Shown here piece after piece: positions 44,098-55,445 of a stretch of DNA of 64,000 bases. The position numbers and the translations under genes were made by a program. Source of the stretch: Halichondria panicea (taxonomy: Eukaryota; Porifera; Demospongiae; Suberitida; Halichondriidae). Positions within the stretch are counted from its first letter, which is position 1; each line of letters begins with the position of its first letter. The stretch is from the NCBI RefSeq assembly GCF_963675165.1, contig NC_087389.1, forward strand, positions 6,000,621 to 6,064,620, in the 5' to 3' direction. The notes below the pieces were generated by a model. It was not told the origin of the DNA. It worked only from the letters and a program-made list of their open reading frames with translations, and searched no databases.

Positions 44098-46102
44098 TGG
44101 GAGGGTGTGTGCAAGTGTGTGGTGGGAGGGTGTGTGCGTGTGTGTGTGTGGGGGGGAGGGTGTGTGTGTGCGAGGGTATGCGTGTGAGTGTGTGTGGGTG
44201 GGTGGTGCAGTCATAGTGTGTGTGTGTGTGTGGGGGGGTGCAGTCATAGTGTGTGTATAGGTACACTAGTTATAATTCAAGCACGGACATGTTACAGTAG
44301 TTGAACATCTTTCAGCAGCCATAACTTTAGTGCTGTGACCCAAAAATTTGAGAAAGATACCAGGTCTTTTTCTAAGCTTTCAGAAAATCATAAAATTGGA
44401 TCCACGTAATTCAAGTTATGGCGACTGAACGAGTCCACTAACCAATTGATTAAACGGGGGACATGTACATGTAGTACATACCTGCACATTAATTTATACT
44501 ATTCACTCACTCTAACACTTCTTGGGGGTCAATGGTATTATGGTCCTCCCCTTTATCTGCCGCCTTATGACCTCTGTCCTTTGACCCTCAAGACCTCTTC
44601 TTAGCAGCAGGATCCGGGGGTACAGGGGGACGATTGGAGGATCGTTTAGGGGTAGTGGGTGGTCCAGGGGGCGCCTTCCATACAGGTACTTGACCCCTGC
44701 TAGGGGGAAACGGTTGATAATTCACTTTTCGCATCATTTGATAGGATATAAAGAGAGCTACAGAAAACTCTATTTACCGTATATGCTTGATCAGGAGCCG
44801 CGGTTACTAAATGTTTCATTTTGCTGGAAGAGGAGGCTACAATTCAAGAGAGGACACGTACTGTTCAAGACCGGTGTTTATTAGCTCCAAAATATTTAGT
44901 CTGTCATTAAATTGTTGTTTTTTTATAAACTTGAACTCTGCCATGAGAAAGACTTTGTGAAGCACTAACAAGCTGCTACTTGTATCTACGTACATGTAGC
45001 TAGCTGCTAGTAATCATTTTTTTGGCTGCCACATGCAGAAATGCTAGAGTCAAAGTTCACTGAGGCTACTATTTGAGAGCGGTTACTAAATGTTTCATTT
45101 TGCTAGCAAGGGAGGCTACTATTTGAGTGCAGTCTTTATACAAGAGCGGCCTCTGATCGAGCATATATGGTAATACAAGAGTGCTCTTGTTTGGGTCAAA
45201 TGGACCACGGATAATTACTAACTTTAAATAATTTCTGAGACACACCCACGGTTATATATACGAACACAAGGAAATAATTACGTGTGTAGAATAATCATTA
45301 CAGAGTGATTGAACTTACTTCTTATTGGCTGATGGTCCAGTGGGCGAGTGTCCTGGTTCATGTGCAGTATTGATGCCATGAGGTCGACGTGATGTTCCCT
45401 CATCTTAGTCAGTCTCTCCTCGTGACTAGTCAGCAGTTTAGTAATGGCAGATTCATACTCTTTCTCTAGACTGGAGAATGCATCTCGTAACTGTCCATTC
45501 TCCTTCTGTACACTGAGGGGGTGTGTGGGTGTGGCAAGGGGGAGGGGCTTATTACAGTAACAGTGCAGACAATTGAGTGGTGTAGTTAGGTTATCAAAAA
45601 AATAACAAATACCGTATAGCGGGTAATTTTTATGGGGCAAAATATTCGTGGTTTTCGTGATTGAACACTAGCTGGACCACCAATATTTTACCCACGAATG
45701 AAGCGACCTTGACTACCTTTACCTGCAGTGAAAGCAGCAACTACGAACATACTATCCACAAAGTGACTAAATATTGCTCAACCACGAATATTTTGCCCCT
45801 ACTGAAAATTACCGGCTATACGGTAGACACTAGCAGTAGCAATTCTCCCAGTGACACACTCTCATACAGACTTGCACACACACCACCATACACACACACT
45901 ACACAATCCCTAATTAAAGGCCCTCCACTTACATAGCGAGCTGCTCGGCCATGTGTGTCAGTTCTCCGGAGAGTGCCCAACAAGTCTCGTACATCGTGAG
46001 ATAGCGGACACAGATATTCTGACCCATAGCATCGGCCCAATCTACCGGCTTCTGGTTCTCCCTGTCCGTGTGGACCATGCTGTAGCCAAAGTCCATGAGC
46101 AG

Positions 46103-46152
<50 letters not shown>

Positions 46153-46472
46153 TGAGCGGTGTGTGTGTGTGTGGGTAGGGGAGTGATACAGCTAGACTTA
46201 GAACTCTAAAACCAAAAACATGATTGGAGTTATCGTTGCTACAGTAGCTATGTGGTACACACGTTTCAGACTTGAGCAAGCACTTATTACACTAACAGCA
46301 CACATCCACCCACCCACTCATACATCCGCCCACTCACCTGTAGATAGTCGAGGTGTCCTCCCTGTGCTGCAAAGTGGGCGGGGGTCACACCGGACTCATC
46401 CAGTATCTCCGTCACTTCCGACTGTTCGTTCCTCTTCTTCACCGTCTTGAGAAGCCACTCAAGGCACTTGGC
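43235..46472 (-). CDS. Synphilin-like ankyrin/coiled-coil protein gene, block B
   Basis: Exons right to left: 46338-46472 (AKCLEWLLKTVKK ... GVTPAHFAAQGGHLDYLQ, an ankyrin repeat), 45933-46102 (QLLMDFGYSMVH-like repeat, then GQNICVRYLTMYETCWALSG and a coiled-coil start), 45319-45512 (QKENGQLRDAFSSLEKEYES, coiled coil), a Pro-rich stretch about 44560-44700 (APPGPPTTPKRSSNRPP, uncertain), 43934-44063 (RKQMTSVAQRMNANGEAH ... TFSPLTPIIQRLYS) and 43235-43505 (APKVKFSKTITEFPYYSRYD). The GQxxCxRYLxxxETCxxL block directly after an ankyrin repeat is the arrangement I know from synphilin-1 (SNCAIP); identity is by pattern only. KVKFS resembles a PP1-docking motif. The 5' part is missing: the next upstream exons belong to CRELD in an incompatible phase. 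A TGA in the Pro-rich stretch may mark decay. Confidence 0.65.
44064..44250. repeat. (GT)n and variant GT-rich tract
   Basis: Starts with a pure GT run and continues with tandem GTGGTGGGAGGGTGTGTG variants. On the minus strand it ends as the CAG acceptor of exon 43934-44063. Equivalent tracts lie at 61509-61665 and 63486-63735. Confidence 0.9.
45612..45823. mobile_element. 212-bp MITE, CCGTATAGCG family
   Basis: CCGTATAGCGGGTAATTTT is mirrored as AAAATTACCGGCTATACGG, flanked by TA on both sides. Only its right part survives in B' (62229-62279). Confidence 0.85.
46104..46172. repeat. (GT)n microsatellite
   Basis: Pure GT run abutting exon 45933-46102; on the minus strand the run ends CACAG and is the splice acceptor. 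Confidence 0.92.
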
Positions 46473-46655
46473 CTGTCATGTGACGAGCACGTATACCATA
46501 TGAATATCATGTGACAAATAGAATAAGTTATGGATAGTCTAAGTTAGCAAATAATTATTTCGAAAAGTATAGTGGCTATTTTTATTTCTAAATCTCCCCT
46601 AAAATGTAGAGGCCGGTGGTTAATACCAACCACCACCACCGACCAGTGTGGGCAC

Positions 46656-46815
46656 ATCAATAGCAACCTATAACTAGGTATACACACACGCAAGAACAGC
46701 TAGTCGGACAATACGCACAATTAGCAAGTGCTACAACAATACACAAACAAACAAACTAACAACAACACATTGCTACCAATCAGCACACTCATCAATACCA
46801 TATAGCTATTTCAAA
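46656..46815. repeat. Dispersed 160-bp repeat (copy of 34347-34515)
   Basis: AACCTATAACTAGGTATACA through CATATAGCTATTTCAAAGGG is over 95% identical by eye in direct orientation at the two places. Confidence 0.85.
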
Positions 46816-47034
46816 GGGCTATAAAATGAATCTTTTAATCGTGAAAATGCATAATTCAAGTTACATACAAAAATTTAAATTCATGAACCATGGTACTACA
46901 ATACTTGAACAATATTTGAATATTTGCGAGCACTCAAAGTTAGCTATCAAAATGTAAAGCTTCTAAACAGAAAAATCACCAGCTACAAAGGAAGTCAGCC
47001 CTTTCTAGTAACCACACTTCCTGTGTTAACTTAC

Positions 47035-48034
47035 CATCGAGGTTAGTTGAGCACAACCACTGCTTTAGATCATCATAGCCCTCCTCCTTATGTCTCCTGT
47101 GTGCAGGGACACTACATTAGTCACACCAACTACAACACCAGAGGAGGATCGTCAGGGTCAAAAGGTCTAGTCTTAATCATAAAACTGCTTCTGGGAGACT
47201 TTCCACTCAGCTATTGACCCTGACAACCCTCCTCTGCTCCAACCGCATGTGCAAATTCAACAGTCTCCTGTACAGTATAAGTCAACACCAGTTTAACAAC
47301 TTCCATTCTCAAATTCAAGCGTTATTTTAACAACTTTACACACACAGGCAGAGTCACTTATTCAACACAACTGTTGTATTACTGGCTCTTGTAAATGTAC
47401 TCACAGCTTGAACCACCATCTCTCAATGTCCTCCTCATAATTCTCCAGCAGTCGATGGCACTGCATTGAAACACACACAGCTTTATACATTGCAGGCACT
47501 CGTGTATGTACGTATGTCACTATATAACTCCCTAGCAACCAATGAGAGCATGGATACATAGTGACAGAGCTTACACACAGCTTTATACATTGCAGGCACT
47601 CGTGTATGTACGTATGTCACTATATAACTCCCTAGCAACCAATGAGGAGCATGGATACATAGTGACAGAGCTTACATCATAATTTGAATGTTCGTCCAGC
47701 ATCTCGATCAATCGAACCTCACTGCAAGACAACTTTTTGAGAGTGTGAGTGCAATTAGACGGAGGCTACCTGTTAGCGTAGGAGGCGAGTTTCTCCTCCT
47801 CCCAATTCGTGTCCCCATCAGCAAAGTTTGACTTGGCTGTGTCGTCCATCCTCTGGGGGGAGGGGCAGCGTATGAATTACCCCATACACCTCAACACATT
47901 TTAATGATGTTCACACTCACTTTGTTGAAGGCTTGGACAAAATCTTTGCATACTTTACATGATGGTTTGACAGCCAGAGAGTAGCTTGCCAGGAGGAGGA
48001 CAATGAGTACCAATGATCTGTCGAGTGTATTCAT
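47035..48034 (-). CDS. CRELD 5' exons (signal peptide and N-terminal domain)
   Basis: Five exons joined in frame: 47921-48034 (ATG; MNTLDRSLVLIVLLLASYSL is a signal peptide, then CKVCKDFVQAFNK), 47770-47852 (MDDTAKSNFADGDTNWEEEK), 47676-47721 (SEVRLIEMLDEHSNYD), 47405-47460 (CHRLLENYEEDIERWWFK) and 47035-47096 (RHKEEGYDDLKQWLC). Length and order match the N-terminal CxxC/WEEEKL/ExRLxE/WW domain of CRELD, a secretory-pathway EGF protein. All splice sites are GT-AG and phases fit. The following EGF exons are absent: left of 47035 comes the synphilin-like gene in a different phase. So this is a 5' gene piece, possibly still transcribed, and the candidate missing parts lie at 32.4, 35.9 and 55.9 kb. 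Confidence 0.85.
47473..47678. repeat. Tandem ~104-bp duplication in CRELD intron
   Basis: CACACAGCTTTATACATTGC ... CATAGTGACAGAGCTTACA is present twice, head to tail, differing by one base insertion. It is recent. The second unit ends exactly at the splice donor of exon 47676-47721, so the first carries a duplicate donor. Confidence 0.92.
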
Positions 48035-48369
48035 ACCCTTAAGCTGGCATAGTCACTCAACTCAGTTTAGAATGTGGAAGATGTGAAGATTGGTACGGGT
48101 CGTTTCACCCACCTGAATATAATTTTTGTATAGCCTCGATCACAGGCCACACTTCCTAGGGCCAGGCCAGTGATGATGAAGCAATATGTGTTCAGTCTCT
48201 TGACTATAGAATCAATTGCAAGGCCAGGTCTTAGTGATTAATCGTGTGAGCGTTGCTATAGTGTTCATAATAATGATTGCGCATGCTCTTTTCACATACC
48301 ATCACAATAATTATAAGCAGACACATAAAACAGCATCAATAAAACAAAACGTTAAAGTAATTATTTCAG

Positions 48370-48860
48370 TTTTGTTCAGTTCTGCAATGAATCTACAAAT
48401 GTGTGTAGCAGTGTCTCCTCTTTGCTACACTCTCAATGCATGACCCACTCCTGTTTGATTGCCTTCGTACTTTCTCTTTCGAGTAGCATCGCTTTTTCAG
48501 CAGTAGTGAGTTCGAGTCTTTCAAGCAGGCCAGGTGTCATCTCAATGTGTTCAGCTACACAGTAGATGTCCTTAATGTGTTCAGCTACACAGTAGATGTC
48601 ACTGTTGGGGATTTCTTGATCGAGCTGTTGATCAGTCACTCCAGTCTTCCTGCACACATCTTCCATTACAGAGGATGATTGCAATTTACATGAAGTTCAA
48701 AATCACTTTAAAGTCCTCCAAAAATCGTAATTGACTATTTATTGAGCAATGTATATAGCGCTATGTACTTACTATGATCATACACGTACGCTGTATGTAC
48801 TTACCAGAGTATTGCTGCTGATCACTCCTTCTCTCAGTCTTTGTACAAGTTACCTCCCGT
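48370..48860 (-). pseudogene. Third copy remnant of the death-domain gene tail
   Basis: Mini-exon relic at about 48788-48857 (ending SDQQQYS as in A'), then the exon coding VMEDVCRKTGVTDQQLDQEI and a death-domain helix. A 30-bp tandem duplication repeats DIYCVAEHIK. TPGLLERLELTTAEKAMLLE follows, then, out of frame, GNQTGVGHALRV, TAG in place of Trp, and RGDTATHICRFI. Compared with 20171-21274 it lacks the first death-fold exon and part of the last. Frameshifts and the stop show decay. Confidence 0.78.
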
Positions 48861-48969
48861 AAGCAGAGGATCGTTTTCCTAATTATGGGTAAGCAAGTAC
48901 GTACATGACATTGTAAGTACTTGTAATTGCTGTACAAGTACTTGTATAGTTTACTCATCATTTGAATCT

Positions 48970-50330
48970 CATATCTGCACAGCAGGTCAGGTTAAACAGC
49001 TAGCCACCATACCTATTTGCAAAGCACCATAATGCATATAATTATGTATGACCTGCATAATTATAGCTTCAACAAAAATTATACAACTAGCTTCATAATT
49101 CCCAGCTCCTGAACCTATAAACATGCAGGACAAAGTTTATAGGCCTCTGAAGAGTTCTCTTATAAGTATGAACTTCCCCTGTGTTGCTACACCTAGCTTG
49201 AGGCATTATAATTAAGTTACTACCCACAGGCACTTGACTCAAGAGGTTGGTATAGTAGGTTGGTACACAATCATTATTGTAAGGAATGAGCAATATAACT
49301 TGGTATAGCACGTACACTATATATGCAGACTACAACTTGATCTACTCAAGAAGTGAAAAAGCAGTACTGTAACATACATAGCTATAGCAATCAAGCAATA
49401 ACTTGATAGGAAATTTAGGTGGTAGCAATTCCACCATACACAAAACCAAGAGTTCATTAGGAAGAGTACGCAACTCCACTTAAAACTGTAGTAGGCGTTT
49501 CTTCCAACCTACGTCACAACCACCAAATGAACCTCTTGGCAAAACTAACTTAGGAGCTAGACAATAATTATGTACCACTATAGCGTGTACAGTACTTGCA
49601 TGTACTATTGACGTGCTTGCAGTCAGTGCTCTAACAAGGTCATCAGTTATCATCAAATCTTACACTAAAGTCCACCCTAATCCTATACGTGTACAGTGCT
49701 TTTCAAGTAGGCATGCACAGACATGTTCGACCCATCAACAAAAACTTGGAAAGACAATCACCCATTAAATGTGGATTCTGAAATAGCACCTTCTACATAA
49801 ATCTTACAGGACATTCCCTATTATAACGTATGCTTTATTACAAGTACCAGCACAGCACCCACTGAAATATCATTTACCTGTACCATATTGTTGTCATGGT
49901 GAGCATTGCCATGATGATTGCTTGCCCCATTCAGATGTATGTGGCGACCATCAAACTGTAATGTCCAAGTACTTGCAAATCTGCAGAGGAAAAAACAAAA
50001 TCATGAATAGGCCTAGTAGGTTTAGCAAGAAAAATTGAGCACAAGTGATGACACGGGAACAAAGAGCACCTGAGTGACTTGCAGAGAGCCAGCTTCTTCT
50101 TCAGTTCTGTGTATTGATTGTCTGATTGCAGATAGCAGGATGGAAACATACATCCCGTGCACTGCGCGGGCGGGAGGTATAAAGCGCAATGCACGCACTC
50201 AGTCAGTCGGGATTATCAAGGGAGAAACGAGGAAGGAAGACTGTCAACTAACTAACTGCTATCACTAACCGCACTACTATTTACTACTTAGCAGTAGGCA
50301 ACAACACACATGTAATGGCAGAAATTTGTA
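48970..50330. other. Intergenic stretch, nothing recognised
   Basis: No ORF with coding character, no inverted or tandem repeats noticed apart from a GC-richer patch at 50150-50175. Confidence 0.5.
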
Positions 50331-50362
50331 ATGTAGAAAAGTTGAGAAAAAGTTTAATAAGT

Positions 50363-51086
50363 TTATTCTTCGCCGCTGCTGGCCTGGGGAACATTGCCCT
50401 CAGAGCAGGCTAGGTTAATGTCCATGTTGTCTTTGATTGGGTGGTTCTTTGAGGATCGACTTCCCCTAATACACATTACTGCACTTCTCAGGATAGCAAA
50501 GGAGATTTTGCATCTTAGCCAGCCCATTAGTATGCTGTATTGCATTTCTTTTTTTTGAGCTAGCTTATCTGCAAGTCTTTTGTAAAAAGTCTGTGCTTCT
50601 CTACCCATGCCTCCGGAGGTTGACATCACCAGTGGGGTGAACACACCATGTTCTATTTCAAGAATTCTTTGGCCATAAGTTGTTTTTTTCTCGTCTTCAT
50701 GCCTTTTATAGACTGCAGAGAGCCTTCTCGATCTGTTGCTTGGAGCGTTTGGGTGGAACACTCTTACGTCGAAAAAAGTGTCCTGTCCTGCGGTCCAGAA
50801 GCTTCTTGCGCGTATATCGAGTCTTGCACCGTCATTTATGTTTGTTGAGGCTAAGCGGAAGGATTCACCTGTGAGTGGTTGAAGGTGAGGTTCTGTGGCC
50901 ACGTTTGAGCAAACTTCAGTGAGCAATTGTGCCGTCATGTCTCTGATTTCATTGTGGCGTAAAGTGGGGTATCCTCCCATGGGGCAGGTCATTTCATGAT
51001 CTATTTCAAACACTTTGCCACAGTTACACCTTCTGGGTGTGTTTTGTAGTGTCCAGCCATAGCGCAGGCAAATTGCATCCTTAAAT
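50363..51086 (-). pseudogene. Reverse-transcriptase C-terminal fragment, second copy
   Basis: Open from KGEFKDAICLRYGWTLQNTP to the end. It shows CNCGKVFEIDHEMTCPMGGY, RHNEIRDMTAQLL, ARLDIRARSFW, FFDVRVFHPNAPSN, EIEHGVFTPLV and FYKRLADKL. Same order as in 15170-16894, but here the frame is intact and all catalytic palm motifs are missing. The junction at about 51086 is where homology ends; sequence beyond belongs to another unit. It likely represents a 5'-truncated insertion. Confidence 0.82.
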
Positions 51087-51113
51087 TCCCCTTTGTTACT
51101 ACTACTATTCACT

Positions 51114-51987
51114 ATGGCCGCCGTGCCGCACCCAACACCCACACCACACCCACGTCATCTTCTTCACACGTCACCCACTACACTCACTCTCGCTCCACCA
51201 CTTATGCTGCCCTCCACTCAGAAGGGACTCGAGCACAAAAATTCCGTAAGTGTTACTTACTTATACTGTATTTATGCAGCTAGCTATAGCTCGCTATAAT
51301 AGATTATAATTACGCTAATTGCAATGAATATTAGCTAGCTAGCAAGAGCTCACCTTCAAGGAAGTGCGGCCTAGGATCGAGGCTAGCAAGAGCTCACCTT
51401 CAAGGAAGTGCGGCCTAGGATCGAGGCTAGCAAGAGCTCACCTTCAAGGAAGTGCGGCCTAGGATCGAGGCTAGCAAGAGCTCACTTTCAAGGAAGTGCG
51501 GCCTAGGATCGAGGCTAGCTATAGAGCTCACCTTCGAGGAAGTGCGGCCTAGGATCGAGGCTAGCTAGAGCTCACCTTCGAGGAAGTGCGGCCTAGGATC
51601 AAGGCTAGCTAGAGCTCACCTTCGAGAAAGTGTGGCCTAGGATCGAGGCTAGCTAGAGCTATGCTGATAGCAATGCAAGTAGTTTCATAACTTAACAATG
51701 ATTATTCTTTGTACAGCGGCTTACCCACAAAATGATCGTTAGCGTACTGAAACGAAGTGGAAGTACGGAGTCATTGGTGTGCCCACGATGTTATTTACAG
51801 CCTGGAGCTCCCGTGATCGTAAGTATAGCAAAATTAAACTTAGCACACAGTCTAAGTCGATTTATAGCTATTTTATGTCATGTGCATGCGTACGAAATAG
51901 TGTCGCTATGATAAAGCTTGTATTTCATTCCATACAGACGAAGTTTACATGGAAACATCCAATTGATACCAAGGATCATTCCTTTTG
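51114..51987 (+). CDS. Hypothetical spliced gene, small zinc-finger-like protein
   Basis: Three phase-0 exons: 51114-51245 (MAAVPHPTPTPHPRHLL..., Pro/Thr-rich, 44 codons), 51717-51818 (KMIVSVLKRSGSTESL, CPRCYLQPG, 34 codons) and 51938-51987 (FTWKHPIDTKDHSF then TGA). Another frame just after the stop reads NRHAVFIKHLKEVH, which with CPRC would complete a Cys2His2 finger, so a frameshift or alternative splice is possible. Two later tiny AG..GT stretches (AFLDACKT at 52389-52413 and 52605-52630) and an open stretch at 52846-52963 may be further exons. The first intron contains the 44-bp satellite. Not identified. Confidence 0.4.
51346..51660. repeat. 44-bp satellite, seven units
   Basis: Units read GAGCTCACCTTCAAGGAAGT then GCGGCCTAGGATCGAGGCTA then GC plus 2-4 bases. 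Later units have TTCGAGG for TTCAAGG. The right half of each unit matches the terminal motif of the AGCCTCGA transposon family. Single or partial units also occur at 11492-11531 and 48134-48160. Confidence 0.92.
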
Positions 51988-52289
51988 AACCGCCATGCAG
52001 TCTTCATAAAGCACTTGAAGGAAGTTCATAGTAAGTTTTGACTTTCATGGCAGATATTATAATGCCATTTCCATATATTACGCCGACTAATTGCATGGCT
52101 GCAAACGTTGCACTGCTGGCGTAGCTATATGCGTAGACAACATTTTGAATTTCCCGCTTGTCATTTTTCCTTTTTGCAAAGAGTCACGTGATGGTTGCTA
52201 ATACAATGACGAATCAAGTTAATTTCAAGACATTGTATGTAAGCAAGCTTAGAGTGGTCAGGCCAACTTATGTCTAGGTATCAAGGCTA

Positions 52290-52665
52290 ACTACAAAATT
52301 GAAATTGACGATCATTACCATGAAACCTATAGAATCTCGAATATATACAATTTTTGTCATTCAATCTTTTACGTACTTTCTCCCAGGCATTTCTGGATGC
52401 TTGTAAAACGGGTAATGTGGGTGTGGTTCTGGAGCTCATAATTTCAACAGTCTCAAGGCTAACTATTTTCATTAAACGATTACAAAATTGACGATCATTA
52501 CCAGGAAACCTGGCTATAGAATCTTGAACAGTATTATAACATGTACATACAATTCTTGTCATTGGGTGTTTACTAATAATGTATTTTCTCCCATGCAGGC
52601 ATTTCTGGATGCTTGTAAGACAGGTAATGTGGGTGTGGTTCTGGAGCTCATAATTTCAACATAAT
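52290..52665. repeat. Tandem ~190-bp duplication with a tiny possible exon
   Basis: CAGGCATTTCTGGATGCTTG followed by TAARACRGGTAATGTGGGTG occurs at about 52386 and 52602, with similar flanks (AAATTGACGATCATTACCA). Each copy contains AG-GCATTTCTGGATGCTTGTAA-type 25-nt stretch before GTAATG. Confidence 0.75.
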
Positions 52666-52845
52666 CACGACCATTACCTATGATGTCAGTAACGACTGCA
52701 TGCAGTTGGCATCCATGTAAAGCCGTATTTGCTAAGTTTGTTATGCTTGACAGCCCACTCCTTTAATTGTATGTGGTTAAGGACTGATCAACTTCTGAGC
52801 CTTTTTTATCCGTGATCTTTTTATCTATGATTCTTCAATTTACAG

Positions 52846-53546
52846 ACGCCCTCGTACCCAGCCCCAACATAAAGTTTGTTGAAAATCAACTCCGAAACTT
52901 AGACTATGCAATTTGGCTACGATCTAACAAATATCCCACGGACATAGAAGATCAAGGAGGTACGGACTTAGGCACGGCCGCGGGTTCGGGAGGGCAGGGA
53001 CATAATTATAACAACAGTAGAGCAGCTTCTCGAAACTAACTTAAGTTTATTACAGACATGTTGATTATTCATCGCTATATAACATTTTGTTACTCATGTT
53101 AACGATTATTTATCACAATATTTTATTTTCTTGCAGAGGGAGCTACTACGAGTAATACGAGAGGTAGTAAGTTTAGTCCCGTGCATGTCTCCACGGCTTT
53201 CCACCAACATAAACTAAGAGACTACTCGTATTAATGGATCGATGGCAACAAACACCCCGACAACGACTACTACCAATAAGCCACTAGCTATGTGCGATGC
53301 TATTACTACTGATAAATCTACGACACACACCATCAAGGATCGGCCCACTCCCCAAAGTACAAGGCAAGATTACCAGATTGAAGCAGAAGAACTAAATCCA
53401 AACTCGTCAGGGAGCCCCATACTACAACATTATAAAATTAAACATCAAACAACTAAAAATCAAGCAACAAACACAAACACGAAAATTACGAGAGGGCAGC
53501 AAAATCTTTTTTGGGGGGAATCTTTTTTTCGTTCTTTTTTCCTAGG
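52846..53546 (+). CDS. Possible 3' exons of the 51-kb gene or an unrelated gene
   Basis: 52846-52963 lies between TTTACAG and GTACGG (DALVPSPNIKFVENQL, LDYAIWLRSNKYPTDIED). A Thr-rich ORF follows at 53242-53553 (MATNTPTTTTTNKPLAMCD) with low complexity. The relation of the pieces is not established. Confidence 0.3.
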
Positions 53547-53553
53547 CTTTTGA

Positions 53554-55440
53554 GGGGACCTCGAAATAATAATAAAGTTCAAACCAGCTACACCAGTTCA
53601 ACCACAATGTTCAATCCACAGTAGTCACAAGACATCTCAGGTACCAGTTAACACATCTCAGAGATACAAGAGGACAATTAAGACCATGCAGCTATATAAC
53701 AACGTTCATAAGAGGTTTCCAGGACAACAAGACCGTTAACATATCTCAGAGGTTTCCAGGACAATAAGACCGTTAACACATCTCAGAGGTAGTTTTCAGT
53801 ACAAGCACTATTATCAAATCATTTTACTTTAATGGCAGACCACACTACTATAACTTAAAATAGTAAGAAATGGGTAGTGACCCCATAATACTATAATTAG
53901 AATATGCACATGGCAATTGAGATGGTGAGATGCTGAGTCAGCTAGTAGATGTTGCCGTGCTCACGAGTTCAAGTTGTCTTCGCTTCAATCATCAGGGGAG
54001 GTGACCCAGTATTAGGTGTTGCCGTGCTCACGAGTTCAAGTTGTCTTCGCTTCAATCATCAGGCCGGGGAGGTGATTTAATGTTCATTATGTTTATCCAG
54101 CGCAATGATCGACATATCCATATTGTGGTGGTGTCAAAGATTTGAGACTTCCCACAGTATTAGTGACGATCGAGACATCAGGAGATAGCGAAAATTAAGC
54201 CCCTCGAAATTTTTCCCTGTACGGTAGGCTTCTGCTTTACATCGGAGAGTGATCGAGGTCCGGTGGTAAGTTGTGTGTACTTCCACTAGCGTCAAGTTAA
54301 TAAAATGTCCCAGTTAGCGTTGAGAAGTATTAGTGGCCATAGGTGGGAGGGGTCAGGGCTGCAATTGAGATTTATCCCACGTGCACTGAATGATATAGCG
54401 GAGGTCTTACATCTAGAGGAGGCTTTTGCAACATCGTAAGGAGATGGCAATTAAATATAGTTGCAAGGGGAGTGCATGCCATATCAGTTGAAAGTTGAAA
54501 TTTGAGATGAATGTTAGGGTCCGGTAGTTCCTGGCCTGACATCAGTTGAGCGATAGCATCGGAGAATGTCACCCAAGGAGAGTATGAAAGATGGAATGAT
54601 ATCACAAATGTGGAGAGCATTAACATAATTATGACGAGGGGGGTGAAAGTAATCATGACTGTACAACGAATGCTGTGGTATGCCTTCTATGGCGAGATAC
54701 TTTTAGTTGACGTAAGAGATAGATAGCTCTAGGTATTGCACGCAAATATCAGGTTGATCAAAAATAATGTGGAAGACAATGTGACATCAGGGATAAAGTC
54801 ATGACAACACAAAGTGTTAGAGACAAAAATTAACAACGAGCTTGAAATGATATGGTCTATCACCGAATTACAAACTGATAATGTGGGTGAGTTAACGACA
54901 GTTAATGATGTAATGATGTGTTATATAGAGACCACATTGGAATTAGTATCAAAATAATAATAATAATAATAATAACAATATTATAGCACATGGCCTGCCT
55001 TATTTTTAGGGAGAAATTGAAGATTCCATTTTATATCTCTCCACGATCCCGAGAAACAACCAGTCCAAGAGACAGCTAAATTTAAGCAACCAGTCTAAGC
55101 TCGGCAATAAAAAGCATCTATCGTATAACAGAGTACGTTACATCTATTCCAGTCAGTGTAATCAACTTCCCGTCAAACGATATTCCGCAATAAAAAGTAC
55201 CCATAACCTAATACTTACAAGCACAATCCATACGTAGGAATAGAGATCCACCAAAGAAACTGAACAACCTATGTATTCCCTATACCACCGAAATAAACTT
55301 AAAATTGGTCTCCTCCTAATTATGAATATTAACAAAAGCCTGCCCTCAAATCAAACAACTCACAAACATCAATTGTCCCTCCCACAAGCACTGCCGTATA
55401 ATTATGTCCTTTGCGCGTATTCTTAGCGTGTATTATATTA
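53554..55440. other. Repeat-bearing stretch without genes
   Basis: Tandem duplications: GAGGTTTCCAGGACAAYAAG (53715-53790) and TGTTGCCGTGCTCACGAGTT through TTCAATCATCAGG (53951-53999 and 54018-54064). A CCGTATAGCG-MITE relic at about 54185-54228 and an (AAT)n run at 54955-54976. No coding region recognised. Confidence 0.55.
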
Positions 55441-55445
55441 TTATA

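Larger units (their letters stand above)
35925..46200. repeat. Segmental duplication block B
   Basis: Near-identical order of sequence with block B' (56466-62830): a small AT-rich exon region, the GC-rich hairpin, the membrane-protein gene, and the synphilin-like gene. Differences are insertions (38101-38868, 38896-41385, 42237-42604) specific to B and a deletion of about 700 bp specific to B' (B 45075-45780). Confidence 0.85.

Noticed and set aside
46338-48034. One fused CRELD-synphilin gene
   Set aside because: The last CRELD exon ends in phase 1 but the next ankyrin exon is phase 0, and joining them creates a stop at once.
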